Origin: Rhodospirillales bacterium | Lineage (GTDB): Bacteria > Pseudomonadota > Alphaproteobacteria > QKFK01 > SZUA-500 | Direction of reading: 5' to 3' | NCBI GenBank assembly: GCA_003252195.1 | Contig: QKFK01000187.1 | Span: forward strand, 1-10,419 | Length of the DNA stretch: 10,419 bases | In this document: one piece after another, positions 1-6,764 of the stretch | Numbering within the stretch: position 1 is the first letter of the stretch | Layout: each line of letters starts with the position of its first letter | Made by a program: the position numbers and the translations under genes | Notes under the pieces: model-generated | The model's input: only the letters and a program-made list of their open reading frames with translations | The model's database searches: none | Told to the model about the DNA's origin: nothing

Positions 1-916
1 ATCTGTTCCTAAGGATGTGCAAGACGCATTTATTCGCTCTATAAAGGGATTGGAAAATGTTGAAATATTGAGATATGCATATGCTATTGAATATGATTAT
101 GTTGACCCGAGGGAGCTAAAGGCTACGTTAGAGCTAAAAAAGGCACAAAGATTGTTCTTGGCGGGGCAAATAAATGGAACAACTGGTTATGAAGAGGCTG
201 GAGCACAAGGATTAATCGCTGGCGTTAATGCGGCCCTTAGAGCTGAGAATTCAAAAAAAGAATTTGTTGTTAGCAGAGCTGACGGTTATATGGGGGTTAT
301 GGTTGATGATCTTATAACTCTGGGTGTTGATGAGCCTTATCGTATGTTTACATCTCGCTCAGAATATAGATTGTTGTTACGAGCCGATAATGCAGACGAG
401 AGGCTAACGGAAATTGGCTATAATATCGGCTGTGTTGGTCAAGAAAGATATGATTTTTATAAGCAAAAAGAATCGGCTATAAAACAAGCAAGAGGGCTTG
501 CTAAGAGTCTCAATATTTCACCAAGTAAGCTTCGTGATCATGGTGTTCAGGTGAAACAAGACGGTGTTTATCGCTCTGTATATGATATGTTTGCATATCC
601 AAACATAACCAGAGAAAAACTATTTTCTATTTGGCCCGCTTTATCTTCCATCGATCCATTTATTATAGAGAGAATAGAGACGGAAGCCAAATATGCTGGA
701 TATATAGAAAAGCAAGAAAAAGACATTAGGGACTTTAGAAAGGACGAAGAGTTAAAAATACCTTTAAATATTGATTACTCAAAAATCGGCGGACTTTCTA
801 ATGAAATGGTCGCTAAGCTAAAGAAGGTAAACCCATCAACACTGGGTGCTGCTTCGCGCATCCCAGGGATTACCCCTGCAGCATTAACAACATTGTTAGC
901 GCATATTAAGAAATAG
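1..916 (+). CDS. mnmG: tRNA uridine-5-carboxymethylaminomethyl modification enzyme MnmG (GidA), C-terminal part
   Basis: The 5' part lies outside the window. The frame is open from base 2 and gives 304 residues up to a TAG stop at 914-916, about half of a usual MnmG (about 620 residues). The GTG at 17 is an internal Val codon, not a start. Visible family hallmarks are YAIEYDYVDP, the GQINGTTGYEEAGAQG signature near residues 57-72, and the stretch VDDLITLGVDEPYRMFTSRSEYRLLLR. The C-terminal helical region, ending in SRIPGITPAALTTLLAHIKK, is the part known in the family to contact MnmE. With MnmE, MnmG installs the 5-carboxymethylaminomethyl group on the wobble uridine of certain tRNAs in the cytoplasm, using FAD and a folate donor. 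The FAD-binding N-terminus is not visible here. Its position upstream of rsmG is the common order near chromosome origins. Confidence 0.97.
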   Translation, partial: SVPKDVQDAFIRSIKGLENVEILRYAYAIEYDYVDPRELKATLELKKAQRLFLAGQINGTTGYEEAGAQGLIAGVNAALRAENSKKEFVVSRADGYMGVMVDDLITLGVDEPYRMFTSRSEYRLLLRADNADERLTEIGYNIGCVGQERYDFYKQKESAIKQARGLAKSLNISPSKLRDHGVQVKQDGVYRSVYDMFAYPNITREKLFSIWPALSSIDPFIIERIETEAKYAGYIEKQEKDIRDFRKDEELKIPLNIDYSKIGGLSNEMVAKLKKVNPSTLGAASRIPGITPAALTTLLAHIKK

Positions 917-1310
917 TCGTAACATGAGCTTGGGTGCCAAGAGTTTTTTGCAAACTTATGTGTTGTTTGCAGAGCTTTCTTACAAGTTCTCGTCTTTAGC
1001 TGCTAGATTGATTGATGACACTTTGTTTTTAACGTTAATCAATAATAAATAAAATTACATTATGATGTCGATACGTTGAAAATCATTGAGTAAATAATTT
1101 TTGCTCGTGTAGAGTTTAGTTGGATGCGTCTATTTTGGAGAATTGTTCCTCCGCGTCGCTTGTGAAAAAGAGTTGTTTTCTTGTTTGCTCTGTGTAAAAG
1201 GGTTGGTTAGAAAAAATATCCATATTTTGCACATGTTTATAAGTGATTGTTTTTCTTAATCTATAAGATTAATAGCAGTTAAAGCGATTGTTGAAAAAAT
1301 AAAAAGATAT
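917..1310. other. Non-coding gap between mnmG and the first parS site
   Basis: This gap of about 390 bp has no convincing gene. It holds the two hairpins at 929-970 and an open frame of 42 codons (ATG 924, stop TAA 1050-1052) with no clear ribosome binding site. It also holds an imperfect 17-bp direct repeat, TGTGAAAAAGAGTTGTT at 1161-1177 and TGTGTAAAAGGGTTGGT at 1191-1207. The promoter for rsmG-parA-parB should lie in this gap or just after it, but I could not pick a -35/-10 pair with confidence; TATAAG at 1262-1267 is one possible -10. I saw no DnaA-box match (TTATNCACA or its complement). Confidence 0.5.
929..949 (+). terminator. Possible weak intrinsic terminator after mnmG
   Basis: A 5-bp stem, CTTGG (929-933) with CCAAG (937-941), closes a 3-nt loop and is followed by AG and six T residues (944-949), starting 13 nt after the mnmG stop. 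The stem is short, so termination may be inefficient. A second hairpin follows at once: GCAAAC (950-955) pairs with GTTTGC (965-970) around a 9-nt loop. Both hairpins lie inside a 42-codon open frame (924-1052), so the terminator reading and the small-gene reading compete. Confidence 0.35.
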
Positions 1311-1326
1311 TGTTTCACGTGAAACA
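1311..1326. other. parS: parS site 1 (ParB-binding centromere site), intergenic
   Basis: The 16 bases TGTTTCACGTGAAACA form a perfect palindrome identical to the widely conserved bacterial chromosomal parS consensus. It lies between mnmG and rsmG, about 700 bp upstream of parA. ParB binds parS through its helix-turn-helix, loads as a CTP-dependent clamp and spreads along DNA; ParA then moves the complex. If rsmG starts at the TTG at 1367, as I prefer, this copy is wholly intergenic, in or next to the leader of the rsmG-parA-parB transcript. ParB bound here could therefore also affect expression of its own operon, which is inference. Confidence 0.95.
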
Positions 1327-1366
1327 CTCATATATTATTTTTAATGTAATAGATGAGGGTTTTTAT

Positions 1367-2005
1367 TTGTTTAAAGCAACACATGAAGATTTAATAGACT
1401 TTGTAGGGGGTGATGTTTCACGTGAAACATTTGATGCCTTAACTAACTATGTGAAAATTCTATTGAAGTGGCAAGATAAAATTAATTTAATAAGTCCAAA
1501 CACTGTTGCTGATGTATGGAAGAGGCATGTGCTAGATTCTGTTCAAATTGTGCCTTTGATTAAACAAATAGATGAAGAAAAAAAAGAAATATACGACATT
1601 GGCTCGGGGGCTGGCTTCCCTGGTTTGGTTGAGGCGACGTTTTTGTCTGCCGAGGGATACAAAATAAATCTAGTAGAGAGCGATAATAAGAAAAGCATTT
1701 TTTTACGAGAGGTGTCTCGAGAATGCAATCTTGGAGCGGTTGTTCATAATCAAAGAATAGAAAAAATGCCAAAAGCATGCGCAGATATCGTAACCGCGCG
1801 AGCTTTGTCGTCATTGCTGAGCTTATTGGATTTTGCGACGCTATTACTAAAAGATGGCGGAGTCGCAGTTTTTCATAAAGGCAAAAACGTTACTGAAGAG
1901 ATTGAAGAAGCGAGAAAAAAATATGCTTTTGAATATGAGTTGGTGGATTCGCTAACAGATAGCGATGCTAAGATTATTAAAATTTGGAATATTAAAACTG
2001 TTTAA
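1367..2005 (+). CDS. rsmG: 16S rRNA (guanine527-N7)-methyltransferase RsmG (GidB)
   Basis: RsmG methylates N7 of G527 in 16S rRNA with S-adenosylmethionine, in the cytoplasm. The frame shows the Rossmann SAM-binding motif DIGSGAGFPGLVEA, the upstream segment KINLISPNTVADVWKRHVLDS typical of the family, and a late LKDGGVAVFHKGK strand. I chose the TTG at 1367 as start: GAGGG (1354-1358) lies 8 nt upstream and the product is 212 residues, close to the roughly 205-215 usual for the family. The frame is open further upstream to a TTG at 1310, but that codon abuts parS site 1, lacks a good ribosome binding site and adds 19 residues without family resemblance. The VSRET codons near the N-terminus contain parS site 2. 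The stop at 2003-2005 is 17 nt before parA, consistent with an rsmG-parA-parB operon. Confidence 0.95.
   Translation: MFKATHEDLIDFVGGDVSRETFDALTNYVKILLKWQDKINLISPNTVADVWKRHVLDSVQIVPLIKQIDEEKKEIYDIGSGAGFPGLVEATFLSAEGYKINLVESDNKKSIFLREVSRECNLGAVVHNQRIEKMPKACADIVTARALSSLLSLLDFATLLLKDGGVAVFHKGKNVTEEIEEARKKYAFEYELVDSLTDSDAKIIKIWNIKTV
1414..1429. other. parS: parS site 2, embedded in the rsmG coding region
   Basis: This is a second perfect copy of TGTTTCACGTGAAACA, centred 103 bp after the first. In the rsmG frame it lies within GAT-GTT-TCA-CGT-GAA-ACA, encoding Asp-Val-Ser-Arg-Glu-Thr. The Val-Ser-Arg-Glu-Thr stretch is common at this point in alphaproteobacterial RsmG proteins, so the segment appears to serve both as peptide and as ParB-binding site. 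Two perfect 16-bp palindromes this close cannot plausibly be chance. Confidence 0.95.
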
Positions 2006-2022
2006 CAACAAGAGGTGCTTAA

Positions 2023-2847
2023 ATGAGTATCGATAATTTTACAGCGCAAAATATCGCTGGAGATGGGTTAAAAACCAGAGTGATTGCGATTGCTAACCGT
2101 AAGGGTGGTGTGGGTAAAACGACTACCGCTATTAATGTGGCAACAGCTTTGGCTGCGACCGATAAAAAAGTTTTGGTGATAGATCTTGACCCGCAAGGTA
2201 ACGCATCTACAAGTATGGGTATTAATAAATATGCTAATACTGTTACTTCTTATGAAGTTGTTATGGGTATCAAAAGATTGTCAGATGCAATTATATGGAC
2301 AAAGGTTCCAAACCTATCTTTTGTTCCTGCTTCACCAAATTTAGTTGGGGCAGAAGTTGAGCTAGTGAATGTAGAAAATAGAGAGTTCTATCTAAAGAAT
2401 GCTCTTAACACAGGTGCTAATCGCTACGATTATGTTATTATAGATTGTCCTCCAAGCTTAAACTTGCTCACGATTAATGCTCTTGTGGCGGCAAATGCAG
2501 TTATGGTTCCTTTGCAATGTGAGTTTTTAGCGCTTGAGGGTGTAACAGATTTGATTCAAAATATAGAAAGAATCAAAAAAGTATTTAACCCTAGTTTGGA
2601 GCTACATGGTGTGTTGTTAACCATGTTTGACAAGAGAAATAATCTGTCGCAATTGGTTGAAGAAGATGTAAGACAATTTTTTGGCAGTAAGGTTTATAAT
2701 ACCGTTATACCAAGAAATGTTAGGGTTTCTGAGGCTCCATCGCATGGCAAACCAGTTTTGCTATATGACTGGAAAAGCCCAGGAGCACAAGCATATATTA
2801 GTTTAGCAGGTGAAGTATTAAAAAGAGAGAAGGAGTTGGCCGCGTGA
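2023..2847 (+). CDS. parA: Chromosome partitioning ATPase ParA (Soj family)
   Basis: ParA is a Walker-type ATPase that binds the nucleoid non-specifically as an ATP dimer and pulls ParB-parS complexes apart as ParB stimulates ATP hydrolysis. The 274-residue product has the deviant Walker A motif KGGVGKTT at residues 27-34 with the signature Lys27, the A' motif VLVIDLDPQGN at 50-60, and the Walker B strand YVIIDCPPS near 137-145 (Asp141). A C-terminal VIPRNVRVSEAPSHGKPV segment is typical of chromosomal ParA. About 17 residues precede the ATPase fold. The ATG at 2023 has AGAGG (2011-2015) 7 nt upstream. The gene starts 17 nt after rsmG, and its TGA overlaps the parB GTG start by 4 nt (2844-2847), a sign of translational coupling. 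Confidence 0.97.
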   Translation: MSIDNFTAQNIAGDGLKTRVIAIANRKGGVGKTTTAINVATALAATDKKVLVIDLDPQGNASTSMGINKYANTVTSYEVVMGIKRLSDAIIWTKVPNLSFVPASPNLVGAEVELVNVENREFYLKNALNTGANRYDYVIIDCPPSLNLLTINALVAANAVMVPLQCEFLALEGVTDLIQNIERIKKVFNPSLELHGVLLTMFDKRNNLSQLVEEDVRQFFGSKVYNTVIPRNVRVSEAPSHGKPVLLYDWKSPGAQAYISLAGEVLKREKELAA

Positions 2848-4678
2848 GTAATGGAAAGAAAAATAATTTAGGTAGAGGTTTGGACGTTCGTTGCTTGGTG
2901 GAAGTGCAGAAGTGACATCGGGTGACGTTGCTACTATAAGCAGTGGATTAAAAACATTAGACATTAATTTGCTATTTCCAAGCCCATATCAACCAAGACA
3001 AGTTTTTAGCGAAGAGGCTATTAATGATTTGGTTGAGTCGATTAAAGAAAAAGGCGTTCTTCAGCCATTGTTGGTTCGCAAATCTGCAGATAAAGAAGGT
3101 ATGTATGAGATTATAGCTGGTGAAAGACGCTGGAGAGCTTCTAAACAAGCTGGTTTAGCAGAAGTGCCTGTAATCGAAAAAGAGTTTACTGACGTTGAAA
3201 CGTTAGAAGTTGCTTTGATAGAAAACTTACAAAGACAAGACTTGTCTGCTCTAGAAGAAGCCGAAGGCTATCAAAGATTAATTGATGAGTTTGAGCACAC
3301 TCAAGAAAAACTGGCAACGGTTGTTGGAAAAAGCAGAAGTCATGTGGCAAATACATTGCGCTTATTGGCTCTTCCTGCAGAGATTAAAGAGCTTGTACAA
3401 AAAGACAAGCTTTCAGCTGGGCATGCTCGTGCATTACTTGGGTGTGATAATGCGGTTGAGGTTGCATCAGAAGTAGTTGCTAAGGAGCTCAATGTTCGTC
3501 AGACAGAAGCTTTGGTTAAAAAAATTAATGCAGGGATTAAAGACCCAGTTGTTAAAACAAAGAAAGAAAAAGATGCCGATATCATGGCTCTTGAAGAAGA
3601 ATTAACTGGTTCTTTAGGTATGAAAGTGCAAATAGAAGCAAAAGAAAACAGCGGTAAAGTGATTATTGCCTATAGTGGCTTAGGGCAATTAGATAAAATA
3701 CTCCAAAGGTTGGGCGGCGCTTTTGAAGAAAATGAAGTTTCGATTGCGGAACAAACCCCTGTTTCAGAAGATGATACATGGGCGAAGGCTCTTGCTCCAG
3801 ATATGGGTGATAAAGATGATGTTGACAGTGCATCTTTGATGACTGACGCAGAAGATTCTTGGGGTGAAAGTGAATTTGAAAATTATGAGGAAGAAGAAAA
3901 TTATGAAAATAATTTGAACGACGATAATTTAGCCTATGAAGTTGATGCAGAAGGTGAAGATGAGATTGTGACTTTAGGAGAACAACTTCATGCACAAGAT
4001 GAAATAGCTCATGAAAATGATCAGTATTCAATTGAAGACTACATTGAAGCAGAGAATAATGCTGAAATCGAGACTGATAATTTTGAAGCTACAAATGTAG
4101 TTAACGAAGAGTTAACAGAAGAAGCTGTTGATAATATTGAAGAAAATTTAGAAGAAGTATTGTCTGAAGTTGATGAATTAGAGGTTGTTGAAGAGGCTGA
4201 ATTTGCGTCAGAAGAAGCTTTAGAATGGGAAGAAACAGAGCTTTTGTCAGTTGAAAGTGATGTTGAGCCTCAAATTGATGGAGAGATTACCAATATCGAT
4301 GATGGAGCAGAAGATGTTGCATATGAAACAATCGATATAGCAGATGAAGAAGCTGACCCATTTGAAGAATTAGCAGAAGAAGTTGAGTTGGTTGAAGAAG
4401 ATGAGTCAACTGATTTTGAGGCAATATCTGAGGCTTTAACTGATATTCAAGACAGTGAAGAATTTGTTGGCGATGTAGAAACAGATGAAATTCCACTTGA
4501 TGAAGAAGTTGAGTTTTCTGAGGAAGAATTCGAAACATTACCTGAAGAAGAGTTGTCTATGGAAGAAGTCATGACAGAGGCTGATGATTTTGAAATGCTT
4601 GAAGAGGCATCTGAGGAGGCTTTTGAAGAGCTTGAAGAAGTTTTAGAAGAAGAAGCCTCAGAGGAAGATAAACTATAG
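2844..4678 (+). CDS. parB: Chromosome partitioning protein ParB with a very long acidic C-terminal tail; apparent frameshift near the 5' end
   Basis: ParB binds parS, clamps DNA in a CTP-dependent way and is the cargo of ParA. The GTG at 2844 overlaps the parA stop and has AGGAG (2831-2835) 8 nt upstream; it opens MSNGKKNNLGRGLD, the classic ParB N-terminus. After GAC (2883-2885), five bases (GTTCG) precede TTG-CTT-GGT-GGA, so the frame breaks by one base. The remainder is open from the TTG at 2891 to TAG (4676-4678). Adding one base gives about 611 residues. In that numbering the core has GERRWRA (93-99), ENLQRQDL (127-134), the helix-turn-helix region GKSRSHVAN (162-170) and LSAGHARALL (190-199), and ends near 293, a normal ParB length. 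The remaining 318 or so residues are overwhelmingly Glu and Asp with no Lys or Arg from 325 to 609. I recognise no domain in the tail. Confidence 0.93.
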
Positions 4679-4698
4679 TCTTTTACTGCTCTACGTGT

Positions 4699-4729
4699 AA
4701 AAAAGGGCCCTTTTATGGGCTCTTTTTTT
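4699..4729. terminator. Strong intrinsic terminator after parB, possibly bidirectional
   Basis: GGGCCC (4705-4710) pairs with GGGCTC (4717-4722) around a 6-nt loop, TTTTAT, with one G-T wobble. Six A residues before the stem and seven T residues after it (4723-4729) extend the pairing and give the U-tract. It begins 20 nt after the parB stop and should end the rsmG-parA-parB transcript. Read on the - strand the same structure also ends in a T-run, so it could stop holA read-through, although it lies about 460 nt past the holA stop. Confidence 0.9.
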
Positions 4730-5192
4730 GTGTCTGTATCAGCATAAGATATTGTAAATAATGATGTTAATATTGGCTATCAGGTGTTTTTTAGAGAGCA
4801 ATATATAAAACATTGCTAAGCAGGCAAACTAAGCACAAGAGGCTTGCTCTCAAACAAGGGGAGCGCGCAAACATGTTAAGCAGGGGAGGTGTGTATGGGA
4901 GCATGTTAAAATACGCAAATCTGGTTTGCTCGTTATCTCTCTATATATCTTTGTCAGGATAAAACCTATTGATAAAAGTTAATTTGTAGATGGCTTTTAA
5001 AGCTAATAACATTTTCATTTACATAATAGATAAAACACAGATGTATTTTAAGGTGTGTAAATAAGAGCTGTGATTTTGTGAAACATAAAGGCGATTTTCA
5101 AAGAGATGTTTGTGTAAATATACAGAGATAAAATTTTACCTCGCTGAAAATCGAGCTAAACATAGCTGCTTTAATGGCGAAAACATTAGTAA
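4730..5192. other. Long AT-rich gap between convergent parB and holA
   Basis: No confident gene lies in these roughly 460 bp. Visible elements are: the direct repeat CATGTTAA (4872-4879 and 4902-4909); a 29-codon open frame (ATG 4873, TAA 4960-4962) with GGGGAG 9 nt upstream; the 10-bp repeat TGTGTAAATA (5054-5063 and 5111-5120); and nested inverted repeats over 5066-5167, namely AGCTGTG/CATAGCT, CGATTTTCA/TGAAAATCG and GTAAA/TTTAC. Such a long gap between two convergent genes is larger than termination requires. The structured part may be a 3' untranslated region of holA or a small RNA, but the sequence alone does not decide. Confidence 0.5.
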
Positions 5193-6230
5193 TTACCTAC
5201 GTTTTTTGCGCTGACTTTGAGCTGCTGTTGATATCTGCAAAATAGCTCTGTTGCACATAGTAACGTCTGGCATATCGGTTGTTTTACAATCTATCTCTGC
5301 TTGTTGAAGAATATTAAGCGCTTTTACTAAAAAAGTATCTTGCCAAAATGAAACCTGATTTTTAAAAGAAGTTTCTTTGTCAAAGAACAATCTTGGAATG
5401 AGAGAGTTCATCGCGCTAGATAAGGGCATGCCCCCATCTGTTTTAGCCTTAATGCTTAAAAGCTTTTGAAAGTGATTTATTAAAGCTCTTGTTATGCCAA
5501 CAGGGTTAGTGCCCTCGGAAAGGAGTTTATCAAACGAAATTTGAGCTTTTGATAGGTTCCCATCGGCAACGGCATATATTAATTCATCCATGCTCACGGC
5601 AGAGGCGTCTCCACAACAAGCTATAACATCATTAATTTCTATTTCTGTTTTATCGCCAACATATAGCACAAGCTTTTCAAGCTCAGATTTACTAACTAAT
5701 CTGTCAGAGCTTAAATTTTGAGCAAGAAAGTTTAAAGTATCACGTGAAATCTGTTTGTTTTCAGATGTTAGGTAAGAAGAAATTATCTGAGGAATGTCAG
5801 ATGCATTGTCATCATAACACGCTACGCAAAAGGCGTTATCCGCCGCTTCAAACAAAGAACGAAGAGATGATGACTTGTTTAATGAATCTGAGTTTAATAT
5901 GGTTAAAGAAGATAGGTTTTTAAGCTCTAGGAGGGGCTTGATTAGCTTTGTGGTCGAATTACCCGCGTCAGCGTATTTAATAAGCCTGCGCTCCCCAAAA
6001 AGACCTATAGAAGAAGCTTCGTCAACAATGATTGATGGACATTCTTTTATTTTGTCATTATCAATCTCAGCTAACACGAAAGGGTCTTGCTGCCCAGAAC
6101 TAAGTTTTTTAATTAATCTAGAGGTGTTGTCAGCAACAAGCCCTGCATTTGTTCCATAAAAAAGAACCGCAATTATTTTGTCGGTGGGTTTTTGTAAAAA
6201 AGATTCAAACTGCGCTTGTGAATATTTCAC
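5193..6230 (-). CDS. holA: DNA polymerase III subunit delta (clamp-loader subunit HolA)
   Basis: The delta subunit is the part of the replicative clamp loader that opens the beta sliding clamp; it works with delta-prime and DnaX at the fork. The 345-residue product matches the usual HolA length. It begins with KYSQAQFESFLQKP followed by AVLFYGTNAGLVADN, the degenerate nucleotide-fold start that alphaproteobacterial delta subunits show in place of a working Walker A motif. Later segments such as ISRDTLNFLAQNLSSDRLVSKSELEKL and the GNLSKAQISFDKLLSEGTNPVGITRAL helices fit the middle and collar domains. The start is a GTG (6230-6228) with GGAGAG 4 nt upstream. Only 9 nt separate it from the lptE stop, so it is almost certainly co-transcribed as the last gene of the leuS-lptE-holA block. 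It converges on parB. Confidence 0.92.
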   Translation of the reverse strand: MKYSQAQFESFLQKPTDKIIAVLFYGTNAGLVADNTSRLIKKLSSGQQDPFVLAEIDNDKIKECPSIIVDEASSIGLFGERRLIKYADAGNSTTKLIKPLLELKNLSSLTILNSDSLNKSSSLRSLFEAADNAFCVACYDDNASDIPQIISSYLTSENKQISRDTLNFLAQNLSSDRLVSKSELEKLVLYVGDKTEIEINDVIACCGDASAVSMDELIYAVADGNLSKAQISFDKLLSEGTNPVGITRALINHFQKLLSIKAKTDGGMPLSSAMNSLIPRLFFDKETSFKNQVSFWQDTFLVKALNILQQAEIDCKTTDMPDVTMCNRAILQISTAAQSQRKKRR

Positions 6231-6239
6231 TACGCTCTC

Positions 6240-6764
6240 CTAGGGCTTTTGATAAAAATAAGTGCCAATTCTGGTGGCTATATCTCTAGATAAAATCTCG
6301 GCGGCACGTTTTTCGGCGTAGTTGATAGAAACATCTGTTGCATATGGTTCTGCCAAAATGTTGTAACTAACCTTTGTTTCTGTTTGGCCTGTAATAACAA
6401 CTTCGTTATCACGCAGCATTTTATAAGTTGCAACATAATTGAGTGTTTCACGTGTGGCAGTGTCGTCTTTTCTAAGAGCTAACTCATATTTAGATGGGGG
6501 AATAATTGTAACCTCAAGTCTAAATTCAGTTGGTTTAGAGTAGCCTCTAGGTGCCATAATGTTTAAAAGATTGTTTTTCATTAGCTGCCCAATGCGATCT
6601 TCTATGGGAGCTATGTAAACTTTAGATAATTTATCTGTAGCATTTGCTTTTTCTTGATAAAAACCTTTTTGTACGGTTCTTTCACCATATAAAGGGCTAA
6701 AGCCACAAGCAGTTAAGATTGTAGCTAAAGCCATATATGAAAGAGTTTTACGATTAAGCAACAA
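6240..6764 (-). CDS. lptE: LPS-assembly lipoprotein LptE
   Basis: LptE is an outer-membrane lipoprotein that plugs and helps fold the LptD barrel, which inserts lipopolysaccharide into the outer leaflet. The 174-residue product has a short lipoprotein signal: positive residues (Asn-Arg-Lys), a hydrophobic stretch, then the lipobox Leu17-Thr18-Ala19-Cys20 followed by GFSPLYG, a motif very common right after the acylated Cys in LptE proteins. The start is uncertain. The TTG at 6764 has AGGA 9 nt upstream and overlaps the leuS stop by 11 nt; the next codon is also TTG. An ATG at 6734 would leave almost no signal peptide. Overlap with leuS and a 9-nt gap to holA place it in one operon. It contains a 13/16 parS-like sequence at 6444-6459. 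The family is assigned from lipobox context, length and synteny. Confidence 0.88.
   Translation of the reverse strand: MLLNRKTLSYMALATILTACGFSPLYGERTVQKGFYQEKANATDKLSKVYIAPIEDRIGQLMKNNLLNIMAPRGYSKPTEFRLEVTIIPPSKYELALRKDDTATRETLNYVATYKMLRDNEVVITGQTETKVSYNILAEPYATDVSINYAEKRAAEILSRDIATRIGTYFYQKP

Noticed and set aside
917..1310. Replication origin in the gap after mnmG
   Set aside because: An mnmG neighbour, AT-rich DNA and nearby parS are suggestive, but I found no exact DnaA box on either strand; TGTGAAAAA and TGTGTAAAA differ from the consensus at two positions. Partition genes near an origin do not make this gap the origin.
1543..1814. Antisense open frames within rsmG
   Set aside because: They are shadows of the conserved rsmG frame and have no start signals of their own.
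3663..4538. Antisense open frames opposite the parB tail (3663-4031 and 4287-4538 on the - strand)
   Set aside because: They are rich in Leu, His and Gln because they mirror Glu and Asp codons; they have no ribosome binding site or plausible protein composition.
3890..4675. GAA/GAAGAA repeat expansion as a microsatellite
   Set aside because: GAAGAA occurs often, but the units are irregular and interrupted by varied codons, so no tandem array with a fixed unit is visible. The purine bias follows from the Glu-rich protein.
5736..5751. parS-like CACGTG sequence inside holA
   Set aside because: It matches the 16-bp parS at only 12 positions, with both outer ends wrong. The six-base core alone is expected by chance.
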